The notes beneath the pieces are model-generated. The model worked only from the letters and a program-made list of their open reading frames with translations. It was not told the origin of the DNA and searched no databases. From Acanthornis magna (lineage: Eukaryota; Chordata; Aves; Passeriformes; Acanthizidae): DNA of 64,000 bases. Positions 51,694-63,459 of the stretch are shown here, one piece after another. Position numbers and translations under genes: made by a program. The DNA is taken from NCBI GenBank assembly GCA_036785705.1, contig JAWUZG010000032.1, forward strand, positions 18,332,318 to 18,396,317, read 5' to 3'. Positions within the stretch are counted from its first letter, which is position 1, and every line of letters starts with the position of its first letter.

Positions 51694-51898
51694 TTTCCCC
51701 CCTTTTTGTTGAGGTTTTGGGGGTTTTTTGTTGTTTTGTTTTTTGTTTGGTTTTTGTTTGTTTGTTGGTTTTGAATTTTTTGGTTTGGTTTGGTTTGGTT
51801 TGGTTTTTGTTTTGGTTTTGGTTGGTTTGGGGTTTTTTGTTTGGGTTTGGGGGGGTTTTGTTTGTTTGTTTGTTTGTTTTGCTTTGTTTTGTTTTCTG
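51694..51898 (+). repeat. G/T-rich strand-asymmetric low-complexity tract
   Basis: About 200 bp in which the plus strand is nearly only G and T, with 51776-51881 holding no A or C at all. It consists of degenerate TTTGG, TTTTG and TTTG units, with a (TGGTT)n core at 51781-51805 and a (TTTG)n run at 51858-51880. The long frames across it on both strands are products of composition, not genes. Confidence 0.95.
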
Positions 51899-51899
51899 T

Positions 51900-54800
51900 T
51901 GCCTTCTTCCTCCTATTCTCTTTCATGTGTTCTACCAAGAAAAACTAAGAATTTTCATTAACAACCAGAGTCAAGGTGAAATGCTTAGGAGTTCTGTGCT
52001 TTGGCTTTCCAGAAACTTAGTTTTCTCTGGAGGACATTTTTACTGGGAAAGCGAAAGGGAAAGGGAAAGGATGAGGATTGATTTAAGAGAACATATGATT
52101 ATCTCTTTGTTTATGTGTGTACTAATTTAGTAATTTCCACTGTTTCCTTTGTCAATATTTCCCTATTAGTGAAATAGCAAAATGTCCCTTGTCTCTGTCT
52201 TATTCCCACTTCTTGTCAGCGCATACCACACACAGGTTGAGATAATTAGGCTGAAAGAAATTAGGACTGTTTTTTCTTTCAGTCACATGGAATTTCAGCA
52301 CCCCTCTTCTTTAAGAAGACATGCCTGGAGACAGTCTTCAATTATGCTTTTACTCTCCAGTCTCCAGCTGCTATTACATCCCTGAGCATTCTAAGACTAG
52401 GCCTAGGCCACCACCATTTCAGCTAACTAAAATCATTTAAGCTCTGTGATTGACAGGGAACACATCCCATGGAAAAAATTATGCATTCTAGATTTAGATA
52501 GACAAAAGGAACTATTCCACCACATTCTTGGCTTTTTAGGTACCTCTTAGAAGATTCTGGCCATGATTCTTGCCCAGAAGTTCTCTTATACCCAATTGAG
52601 CTAGATGGTCCTGGAGAACTAGGATCATATTCAGGATAGAAATCTGCTTCAACTTTAGGTACCTAAATTCTTGTGTTTGTGTATGTTATGGACACAGATG
52701 AACATGTATAGGGTTTCTCTGCTATTAAAACGGCACAGGGCATTTAAGACATTTACAAAAGGCTGGTAGATCCTACATAAATCTAAGAGAGCCTCATGCT
52801 TTTCTGCAGTGGCATAGAGGTGAAGCCTTGTCTAGGCTTCACTGTTTGAACATAAGATTCTAACATATCTTCCACAGTTGGCACCTATCTAAAGACATCC
52901 AAATATAGGTACATTAGTTTCAAACTGAACTTCAGACTTGACATCTGGAAGGAAATTGGGATTTTGTTATCCTGTTAAACATGAACTATGCTGCACCTAC
53001 TACAAGAACAGCATATTTGGCTTCTCATGGGATTTATTCTATTCTTAATATACGAAAAACACTGTGAAATGCAAATCATGTAGGACAAATTGTAATATCT
53101 AGCAAATCATCAATGTACTTATATTTAGGACTTTTCTTAAAATATCCATTTCTAGTATTGTGCCATTTCTCTCCCATCTGTGATGACAAACCTTGGTCTA
53201 GGTCTTAAAAACTTTTAAGCCAGAAACAGAAAATTTAGATATTACTGGGTACCGGCAGCACAGTTCTAGAGGTTTGCATTCTTTCATCTTAAAACCAAAA
53301 GCAGTGTATGCCAGACATTGAAAATACTTAGTCTTAATTTCCACCATTAAATTCTGGAAGGTAACGACTTACTGTTTTTGTATAGTACTGTAAATCCTTT
53401 CTATTGGCATTTGGTCCTAATAAACAAGAATTCATGAACTTTTTTAAATCTTTATACCATGTTGCTTCTATCTGAGATCTGCTGCCAAATACACACAACT
53501 GAAGCTTAATCATCTGAACTCTTAATTTAGAAAATGTTCAGTTCTACTGCTTGTTAGTCACACAGACTAAAGAAAGTACTTGTCAACATAATTTGCCACT
53601 AAAATACAAATTTTACTGAAAGTAATCAAAACCTTTGCACAAGACCTAGTGTTTACTGGCAGAAAATGCATGTCTTCTGAAAGCAACATTGTTTACAAGA
53701 GTAGTTTTGACAAATTCATTAGGTTTGATTTTTTGATTGTAAAAGATAATTTTGGTTTTTGTTTGAATATGTTTTCCAAGATGCAAATTAATAAAACTGA
53801 TTTTTAAAAGTAAAATTATTAATTATTAAGAAAAAATATTAAACAAGTTGAAAGAACAAGTAGCATTACTTTGTGTGGACAGTTGTGGAATATTAATTTT
53901 CTTTAAGATTTGGACATTCAGTCTCATTTAAGATTAGAAAAAAAACCAACTTGAATATATTTTCCTAATAATGGCATTTATGAATAATTTTTCCAGGGAC
54001 ATAATAATGGCATAATGACTGTCTGAGAAGGAGGTAGAGAGGACATAGAAATGGAGGACAAGTCCTCATGGATTCCACTTCTACATTATCCCAGCAACTG
54101 TGTTATCTAAAATATATAGTTCAATTTACTGGGATCCTGATGTCCATCCAAGAAATAAAACGAGCAAATAAATATGACCTGTGCTATTTACAGAAGTAAC
54201 CACTCACAGCGTCTTTGCTGAAGGTAAATTTCTGTTTCCTTCTGCACAGGTGTTGCCAGGAAGAAGATGCTTTTGATTGTGATTTTAAAATCCAATTATT
54301 TTGATTTTAAACTTTGGGTCTAAAATGTGCAAAACATTCATACCTAAAGTTACACCGGGGTTTTTGTTTTGTTTTTCATATTTGAAAATGTCTATTTTGC
54401 TATGGTGTCTATTTATAAATTAAAGTATTAAGCACTGCATGAGTGAAATAGCCAATGGCATGAAGATATAGACGTTACTCAGCTCAATTATCACTTTAAA
54501 TGAGATGCCCATATTCTATGAAGAGGATACACATTTAAATATGGTTTCATACTGCTCTGTATCTACCAATAAAAAGATAATTATCTAATACTGCAAATCA
54601 GGATTTAAAGACAAAACCAAGACCCCTCCATGCAATTACTTTAATAATAAATGGATTTAATAACTTTTACTACAGTTGTTCTGGACTTAGGCTAACATCA
54701 TAACAAAAAATTCCCTTGCTTAATGTTAAGTGGACCACCAGTGTGCTTGTTCCCCTTCTAATGAGAGTAACTACAAATAAGATTTTAGTACAGAGTTGAG

Positions 54801-57800
54801 AATCCTTCAGGTGGAATGTTGCTGTTTTAGTTGTACGGCATAAAGCAGGAAAAGATTTTCTCACACTATTTTTCATTTGAAAAACAATCACAAATAATTT
54901 TTAGTACATTTCTAAAACCTCAGATTCTATTATGAGAAACAACTATATCTATATGTATTTAAAGATAAACTGCAAAATATTCAAATTAATTTAGAACACT
55001 CATTTTTATTATTAATCACTTAGGGCAGGCGAACATTTTCATATTCTAACAGATGGCTTGGATAAACATATGTCAAATTTAAAGTTAAATTAAGATTTCG
55101 TGTAGTATTTGTTAAAGTTAACGGAAAGGCTTCTAATTGATTTCAGAGGGGCTTAGGATGCATTCTTGATGACCATTTGGGCATGAGAGATTTCTCGTTT
55201 GGACAGTCGTATTAAGATCTATGAGAAATTTTTCAGTACTGAGCTTTGACGTAATAACAACGTATCGTATTTTTACATTTCTATAAAGTGACATGTATAC
55301 TGTGTGTATATTTATATTTATATGTACACAGAGCTAAATGCTTAAGTGTAATGAGATGATACAATAAAAATATGTTTTTATCGTGCCTTTGGAATAAGCA
55401 AATTGCTGGAGAATAACAGGAAAGATTTATGGTCACTCAGGATGACCTTCCACTTAAGTCAGGCCATAGATTTCATAGGAGTCAAACAAAGGCTATCAAC
55501 CCTTTATTTGAGGTGGAAATGGAGAATTCCACACATCCCTGGAAAAGGTTTTTAATTTGTGATGAAAAAATCTGTATCTTATACATTAAAAAAAAAATCA
55601 AAAACAATTGAAAACAAATCCATAAATAATCCAAACAAACTAACAAAATGAAGCAAACAAAAACAGCTAAAGACAAACCCTTTTATCAGTTTATCACTGC
55701 ATGATTTTATTTTCCTTTACAGCAAAACAGATAATCATAAAGAATAAATGTGAAAGGGAACCTGTTCTCCCCATAGACACATTAAATATTGTGAATTACC
55801 CCACAGACTTGTTTGTGATAAGTAAAGTAGATAGTTTGTCTCACTGTAATGTGGCTTATTCACATTTTCAATTATACTTGTATATGATTCTGTTGAGGTC
55901 TTTCCAGCTTTTCAGGAATGTATTTAAAATGCAGCTTATCTCTAGTGGTTATCAATAAAACCTTCCTGACATTTTCTGAGGCTTTTTTTTTCCTTTCCTG
56001 TTTCTGTTTTATTTCTATTTCCCACTGCTGAAAAAGTCACCTAATTCAGTATAATGAGCACTGTTTCCCAGCTTTTGAAAGGAGAGGAAAAATTTTAAAG
56101 AGTATAAAAATATTTCTTCCTTTTAATAAGAATGTTGAATGTCAAGGTCAGAAAACTTCTAGAATAAACATACAGTAAAAAAATACCTCATTCCTCTGTA
56201 GAAGAAGCTTTCAAGTTGTAATCAAGCTTTTCTTATTTTAGTCAGCCTCAATGTATTCTACCTTTTACCTAAAATTTAATGTTCAGGCCCTAGACACTAG
56301 GCAACTCCACTTTTCTTTCTTGAGACTTCTGACATTCCACTTCACTGAACAGCTGCATACATCCATCACAAAAATAATGAAAGGAAGACAGGGTAAGGCT
56401 CTAAAACACAGGAGGTTATCAAAGGTACATGATACATGAAATTTACCACAAGAGACTAAAGTGTGCCTTATGCACATCGACACTGTACAAATGCTCAGCA
56501 TAAGAGTTGTATTCAGATACAAATGTTGTTTCTGGGATTTAGAATCTTTTCTAAACACAAACTTTCTTATTTATGTCCTAATCATCCTATTCACATATAA
56601 CCCACAGGTTATAACAAAAGTATTACTTATTTTCTCAAGCTTTATATAAACAAAAAAGCAAAACTTAAAGGAAGAAAGGTTTTTGATACAGACAGAAGTG
56701 GGCATACCTGACATGAAGCATCTGAATCTGTCATTCAGACTGCTGCTGGGAACCTGAGCAGACTGGATTGGGAAAACCAATAAGAAATGGAAAGTTCTGA
56801 ATTATTTTTATTTATTTGTCATTTTTAGAATGAAAATTGCAGTACTAGTTTCTAGAAGAACAGATAGGGTTTCATGTCACAAAGCACTCCCTGAATAAGT
56901 TTTTCAACTCAGCACTAATGATTCCAGTGAATTGCATGTCCTAAGTAAATTAATGCCTACAATTCATACTTGTTGGATTCTGATGTCCCATTATATATCA
57001 TTCCTCAAAAAGAGGAAGAAAAATGCTAATGTGAAACTCAGAAATGGCCATGCTAACTTTTTAATCAGTTCCATTTCCTTCTCTCTTATAAACTCTCAAA
57101 ATTTTTTACTTAAAATAAAATACTACTTATAGACTGAGATACATGACATTTTTCAGGAATCCCATTTAATTCTGAGCCTTTTAAATTGTGTGTAGATCTC
57201 AATGGAAAAGGAGATATAATATGAGAATATTAAGGTTTAATTCAGACCAAGCACAAAAAGATTATATGCCAAGCTGAAGAAATCAACATAGTTTACGATA
57301 TCTGATTTCTCCATATTTTTTGCAATATTTTTAAATGTTAACTATTTAAAGAATATAAGTTACAGGGAAATAGTAGCTCATATGTTCACTGCCTGATTGG
57401 TGCCTAAATATTATTAATGATGGGACATCAACAGGAGCTGCCAAGGTTTAGTAAGAGAATAATCATGTCTGCTGGTTATAAACCGCTCAAAAAAGCTGAT
57501 AAAAACTTAAAAACATTGGATTGCTAAAATAGAAATTACAGAAAACTTTAAAGTGAAATTAGCATATTTAAATAAGACAGTAAATAGAGAAACTACTATT
57601 TAGAAAAACAGACCATGACCTAGGGCCAAAATCGGGTGTTTCTTTTTTAAAAAAACCCCAAACTTGCTGTAATGTAGGTATCAGTTTGGCTGCCACCGTA
57701 GTGTTCTCAGGTGTTAGAACCTATGTGATGTGTGTAAATCCCAGGCTGATGATCTATGATGATAAAAGCATTTTCATCAGTGTCAGCAGTGCAATTCTGC

Positions 57801-59160
57801 ATGAAACCCAAATATTGTTATTCAGTGTTCTTCAAGAACTCCTTACCTTTAAAAACGGGAAAATTTGGCAACAAGGATAAATTTTTGTCCACATCCAGAT
57901 GACGGGAACATCGCAGGGTTTTTATTAAGCAAAGTACAAAAATCACCTTGTACGTTCCTCAACTATTTTTCATCAATCTGTTTGCTGGCTGACACCTGAC
58001 TTGTGCCAGTCTGTGGCATTTATGACTCCAGGCACCTGAAGACTAAAATGCTTGGTTAGCTCAAGTTAAATGGCCCCAAAGAGGAGTATGTGAGTGAAAG
58101 ATAAAAACTTGTGACATGCCATAGATTAATATAGAAGATTTATTGGGTTCCTACATCCTTAAATACTCTGAAGTATAAAACACAAACTTGTGCCAGATGG
58201 CTTGTATAGTTGCCCATATGAGTAAATTGACTTATGAGTTAAATTCTGACATAGCTGGGACTCCAGAGACTCACTAGAGAAAAACCTTAGTCTACCTGAA
58301 TTGACTGTCAAAGTCTCTAGTGAACTAAGCAAACTCGGTTTATTATTTGAGAACCTCTCTGAGAGTTTTCTGGATGGGTGCTGAGTACTGATAGTTCCAG
58401 CTACAGTCTCTTCCTTGAAGGAGCAGGCAGAACACTCCAGGAACAAGCTTCACATAACAATGACCAACACCCTCATTCACAAGAGAAGTTTGGGATCTAT
58501 GTGAAAAAATTCCTTGTGTACATTGAGATCAGTGACATTTTGACTTCCAAAGAGTGAAGAAAGTAAGAATGTAAAGAAATTCCGTCATGTTTTTACGTAA
58601 CTTACCTTTATAAAAAGCAGGTTTTGACAGTAAACACTATCTTTCATTAACAATCTGGGTAGAGAGCAGAGGTAGATGACAGTCACAGTTCAAATTGTTC
58701 ACAATATAATTATGTCTCAATGCATCCTACCCGATCATTAACAGTAACCCAACTATTTTCAGTATGATTAGTATACTTCTTTCCGAATGGGCCAATGCTT
58801 AATGAGTAGAAAGGTGTTTTAAGGTTAAACAAAAGCTCAGAGCCAAGAAGCTTCCATATCACCTTTTTGTCTCCTTCCACAGAACATACAGACTGCCTTT
58901 TGCTCCCCTCAATGTAACAGTTGCTGAGACTCTCCAGGTCTCTCTTCTGAGTAATCTCTGTTTACTGTCATCAAGGATGAGCATTTAACAAGCAGCAGCT
59001 TCTGGAAACAGGAAGAACCAACTGGAGATGGTTCTTTATTTCTTTAATGAGGTGACAAATATACACTATCAAAATATACAGCACTTTTGACTTGCATATG
59101 CCTTTAATTGAATGATAACTTTATTTAGTGGGTTTACATGTGTGTTTGGCTAACAAAAAT
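51900..59160. other. Unique AT-rich sequence, no transposon recognised
   Basis: Over 7 kb I recognise no CR1, LTR, RNA gene or coding exon. Small simple stretches occur, such as GGGAAAGGGAAAGG near 52052 and an A-rich piece at 55580-55670. Frames such as 58159-58446 minus and 55701-55958 plus have no recognised homology. Confidence 0.55.
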
Positions 59161-59236
59161 CCAGTTCTCAATGATAAAAATTGAGAAAAGGAAAGAAAAA
59201 GAGAAAATGTAAAATGAGGAAGGAAAGGGAAGGGAT

Positions 59237-59278
59237 GGACAAGGACAAGGACAAGGACAAGGACAAGGACAAGGACAG
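59237..59278 (+). repeat. (GGACAA)n microsatellite
   Basis: Six perfect GGACAA hexamers and one with a single change. It is immediately followed by the AGAAG array, within a purine-rich strand segment from about 59180 to 59380. Confidence 0.97.
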
Positions 59279-59290
59279 GGGCAAGGGCAG

Positions 59291-59350
59291 AGAAGAGAAG
59301 AGAAGAGAAGAGAAGAGAAGAGAAGAGAAGAGAAGAGAAGAGAAGAGAAG
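59291..59350 (+). repeat. (AGAAG)n microsatellite, 12 units
   Basis: Twelve perfect AGAAG pentamers, purine-only on the plus strand. The reverse frame gives a repeating FSSLL peptide, which is not a gene. Confidence 0.98.
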
Positions 59351-59354
59351 GAGA

Positions 59355-60640
59355 GAAAAGTGAAAAAAGAAACACCAAAATAGTGTTAGTTCTCAAGGAC
59401 CTTTGCAGAATTTGAACTATCAGTTATTCATTTTATCTACTTGCACAGACTTTGGTAAAAACTTCTGGTCTACAGATGATCTAAAATCATCTACAATGAT
59501 TTTCTTTTATAATCTTTGCCTTTAAGATTGGTATGCAGTGGAACACAATATTTCATTGACATTTTGTCTTAATGAAGGTGTGTTTCAGCTCTTCTGACTG
59601 CTCCCTCCTTCCAAAACGCCTACACACATATTCACACACTCATTCTGAAAGAGAAAATCTACCTAAATACACAAGTTGCATTTCACCTCAACAAGGGAAT
59701 GAATAGGACTGAGAGTATTATTTCACAAGAGGAAGAAAAACTTGATTAACATTTTAAAAGATATCATTATCCTTTTGTTTGTTTTAAGTTTAGGGTAAAA
59801 TTATGCACACCAATTGTGACATTCAGGACACTGAGAATCAGAACAGATTTCCCATGGAAATCGCTGACACAAAACCAGAGAAGTCTTGGCTGAGTTGTCT
59901 ACATATAAATGCTTGATGTAATTTGAAGTAACTGCATGTGGACACCTAAATTTCGGTGTCTTGATTTTGAATTAAATTTTATCTTGGTAGATGTCTACAG
60001 GTAGGACAGATGCCTATTGTAGACACTTAGGCCATGATTCAGCTGTCTGTGATGACAACACACAGGCACCTATTGTCATTTGAGTATTCTCAGGGCTTCT
60101 GGGATATCTACAGAAAAGAGGCAGATATGACATAAAGCCTGTGGGAGACTAGAGACCTGGAAGAGCAGCTGCAGGTATTCCAAATGTCACTGGATGCTTG
60201 TGTGTGAACAACTGGACCGATTCTGCTGCTCCCTCGAGCCTCTCACTGATGAAAAAGCTGATGATTGAGGATCAGCTTTACCTCAAGTATGCAACATATT
60301 TCATACCCAAGTCAGCCACTTAACCTGATTTAGCCAATTAGATACAGCCCACAAGATTTCAAATTATACTAGGCCTGTGAACTCAATTAATGGTGTCGCC
60401 AGTCCTACAAATTAAGAAGTCCTAGAAGCAGATCCAAATGTGTGTGGCACATGCACGTGTCCAGTCCAAGATTTTGCTTTGGTTCCAGACAAAGCAAGCT
60501 GAGTCAGGCAGAAACACTGGATCTGATCTGAAACTTTCCAAACTCTAAAGGCACGTGATCTCCAGCTTTTGATTCAGGTTAGCTGTCAGTTTGATATCTT
60601 TTGTTCTAAGAACCAGTGTAGGTGGGTGGAGGTGTTTGCA
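59355..60640. other. Unique sequence, nothing recognised
   Basis: No gene or transposon was recognised. The sequence becomes less AT-rich toward 60600, where a CpG cluster begins. Confidence 0.55.
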
Positions 60641-60649
60641 CAGAGAGCC

Positions 60650-60940
60650 CAGAGCCGGAGGAGAGCGGCACAGCGAGCCCAGGGCATGCCCGCACTCCGT
60701 AACGCACCCATGACGCTGCAGCCCTCGGCAAAATCTGAGCTGTTTGCTGCTGGGCAGATGCACCAACTTGCTCACAGACAGAGCAGAGATCATTGCACAA
60801 CGCTCCACTGTGTGAGGCAGACATGCCTCTTGGGGAAGGTTTCGAGCAGATATAAATAGCCTTTGTGTGCAGCTGGTGAGGTCTGTATCCGAGGGATGTT
60901 GTGTTTTAATGTGTACAGTTTTAAAACAGGACAAAAAGGT
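60650..60940 (+). promoter_or_regulatory. Candidate TATA promoter and first non-coding exon
   Basis: In an AT-rich, CpG-poor window this stretch has about eight CpGs within 60656-60728. A TATA box, TATAAATAG, follows at 60851-60859, which would place a start near 60880. A consensus splice donor, AAG|GTAAGA, lies at 60936-60944, so a first exon of about 58 nt (about 60880-60938) is possible. That exon has no ATG in a long frame and would be 5' UTR. Two p53-family half-site matches lie upstream (60682-60691 and 60829-60838). The rest of the gene would have to lie to the right, mostly outside the window. The pieces are in the correct order and spacing, but each is short and could be chance. Confidence 0.3.
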
Positions 60941-60944
60941 AAGA

Positions 60945-62970
60945 TAAACATTCCATGATTTTTGATCTTCTTTTTCGGCACTGTGACATGAAGATGAAAG
61001 GATATATACACACTCGGACAACTCAAGAGTTTTTCAAGAAGAAATGCACATATTAACTCGAAATCTTCCCCTGCAAATCAACTTTAGAACTGGAAATCTG
61101 GAAGTTTTATGGGTCATTACTTTGCCACATATCCTGTAATTTTTTGCTATGGTGTACATTATTTAAGAAAAATTCTTCCACTGGAGTTTATTAAAGATAT
61201 TGAAACATTAATCCCTTTGTAAATCTACACACATTTTTGAAATTGGAGACTGGATTTTTGCTCTTGAAAACTTCAAAGACAGACACAAGTGAGATGAGAA
61301 AAATCTTCACTGTTTCCATCCTGTGGACCAAGAGCTGAGCCAAAAGGGTTAAATTATTTACTTAGCCTTTGCAATATTTTTAAACAAAAAGTTGAAAATG
61401 GGATGTTCAGCCCGGTAAAAAATCTATTAGTCTCTATTTTTCCACTATAAAAGATATTTTCCAGAATTTTTTTTTTTTTTAGTAATCTCTCTTAAAACAT
61501 AGACGGAAGGTTCTTCTTTTTATAAAGCACCAAAATTACCCATGATAAAATCCTTATTAGACATCTTATATGAACCAGAGGAAGTATTTTTATTACTATT
61601 ATTTTGTTCAATAGCCAACTGAGGAAAAATAAAAGCATAAAGAAACTGAGGCCACAGCCAACTGAATAGGCAGTGTCTTAATCCTGTGTAATCTCCTATT
61701 CAGTAGAGGATTTATACTGATTATACTGACAGAGATGCTGAATGGATATCATACAGTAGAGGAGGAAAACATACCAGAAGAACACAGTAACAGCCTGAAG
61801 GAGCCTTCATATGCTCTGATCTTGAGTTTACTACTCCTCTGTTTTCATCATGGCTAGATCTTGATAGTAAATTAAAATATACTGGGAAGAATTCCTCGGC
61901 TTTGGAAGTGTATTAATATTTGGTCATTTCCCCATTGCTTTTCTGAAGTGATACTAGTCTGCTTCTGTCTGAGACAGCTCAATAACCTCAACCTGCTTCC
62001 AGGCACCTGCAGAGAGTAGTGTAGAGTAGAAACAGTCCCAAAAAGGTAGTTTGAACACACTGTCCAGCAATCTTAATAGTCAGGCTTTGCCACTGGACTT
62101 CTGGGTCATAAAAAGAGTTTATTAATAAAATTATCACCACTGTGGTTTTATCATGAAATTAAATCTATTAAAAATCCTATTTCACCATTTTAAATGTAGC
62201 TCTAATAGGAAGATTTATAATTTTCTGTGAAGATGGCTTTGGTGGTTCTTGCTTCTTTCTGCCCATGAATCACAATTTTCCTTGCATGTAGCAACAATCT
62301 CAGGAAATCAGGATTTTGTTGTTATTTCTGCCTCACTTGTAATGTTTATCTGCTTAATGTCTGTGTCTACATATTTGTCGAGTATTTTGAATACAGCTGA
62401 AAGAAAAGGAAAAACATTTAACCTTCTAAAATTCTTAGTAGACCAAGCCGCCTCTTTTGAGGCCTGAAACAATCAGCTCTCTTGACTTTACTCTTACGAT
62501 GTTTGGACTGTAATTTTCAGCTGGTTTTTGGCTTAACCAAAGACTGTTTTTCCATTAAAGCAGGACTCCTCAGTCTAGTCTTTCTCTGGCCTCTGCTAAT
62601 GGCAATAAATTAACCGAACCACCAGTTTCATGGAATCTCATTAATACTTTCCTGTGAAAAGGAATAGATAAAAACACAGTAGCTTTACATAAAGGGGCCA
62701 AGATAGTAGTTTATGGACTTATTACTTATATATAAAGGAATCCTGAGCTCCTTTTTATTTACATACAATAATACAAGTCTGCAACTGTTACCAAATGTTG
62801 TTTGTCCCACTTTTCTGCATGCTTAAGCTTCATAATTTCTTTTTCTGAAAAGAAAATATCTTCTTGGTTACCTTTGCATTCACAAGCCTTTTAGTTTTAA
62901 TCTCATCTGGAAACAGGACCTTAAACCAGTTTAGTAGTGACAAGAATCCTGAGGATTTAATGGAAAGATT
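60945..62970. other. Unique AT-rich sequence, nothing recognised
   Basis: No exon, RNA or transposon was recognised. If the promoter at about 60850 is real, this would be first-intron sequence. A poly(T) run lies near 61470-61480. Confidence 0.55.
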
Positions 62971-62972
62971 AT

Positions 62973-63382
62973 AGAGAAGGGAAAGGAAAGGAAAGGAAAG
63001 GAAAGGAAAGGAAAAGGAAAGGAAAGGAAAGGGAAGGAAAGGAAAGGAAAGGAAAGGAAAGGAAAGGAAGGAAAGGAAAGGAAAGGAAAGGAAAGGAAAG
63101 GAAGGAAAGGAAAGGAAAGAAAGGAAAGGAAAGGAAAGGAAAGGAAAGGAAAGGAAAGGAAAGGAAAGGAAGGAAGGAAAAGGAAAGGAAGGAAAGGAAA
63201 GGAAAGGAAAGGAAAGGAAAGGAAAGGAAAGGAAAGGAAGGAAAGGAAAGGAAAGGAAAGGAAAGGAAAGGAAAGGGGGAGGGAGGGAGGGAGGGAGGGA
63301 GGGAAGAAGGAAGGAAGGAAGGAAGGAAGGAAGGAAGAAGGAAGGAAGGAAGGAAGGAAGGAAGGAAGGAAGGAAGGAAGAA

Positions 63383-63427
<45 letters not shown>

Positions 63428-63458
63428 GAAAGAAAGAGAAAAGAAAAAAGAAAGGAAG
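62973..63458 (+). repeat. 486-bp uninterrupted homopurine microsatellite complex
   Basis: Every base on the plus strand from 62973 to 63458 is A or G. It passes through four phases. These are (GGAAA)n with sporadic GGAA and GGAAAA units to about 63274, (GGGA)n at about 63275-63303, (GGAA)n to about 63380, and (GAAA)n to about 63450. The 212-codon reverse frame here (62830-63468) encodes only F, L, S and P repeats across the array and is not a gene. The length will vary between individuals and is prone to assembly error. Confidence 0.99.
63275..63303 (+). repeat. (GGGA)n G-quadruplex-type motif
   Basis: At least seven runs of three or more G separated by single A. This exceeds the four runs with short loops needed for an intramolecular G-quadruplex on the plus strand. 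Confidence 0.9.
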
Positions 63459-63459
63459 T

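Noticed and set aside
51552..52130. Overlapping frames of about 77-137 codons on both strands
   Set aside because: They exist because the G/T tract contains almost no stop-forming combinations. Their composition is low complexity.
59121..59396. 91-codon minus and 60-codon plus frames
   Set aside because: Both are translations of the GGACAA and AGAAG arrays.
60545..61021. 158-codon minus-strand frame across the CpG cluster
   Set aside because: The full length starts at TTG, no family is recognised, and the promoter-like signals in the region point the other way. It is worth one protein search but I do not support it as a gene.
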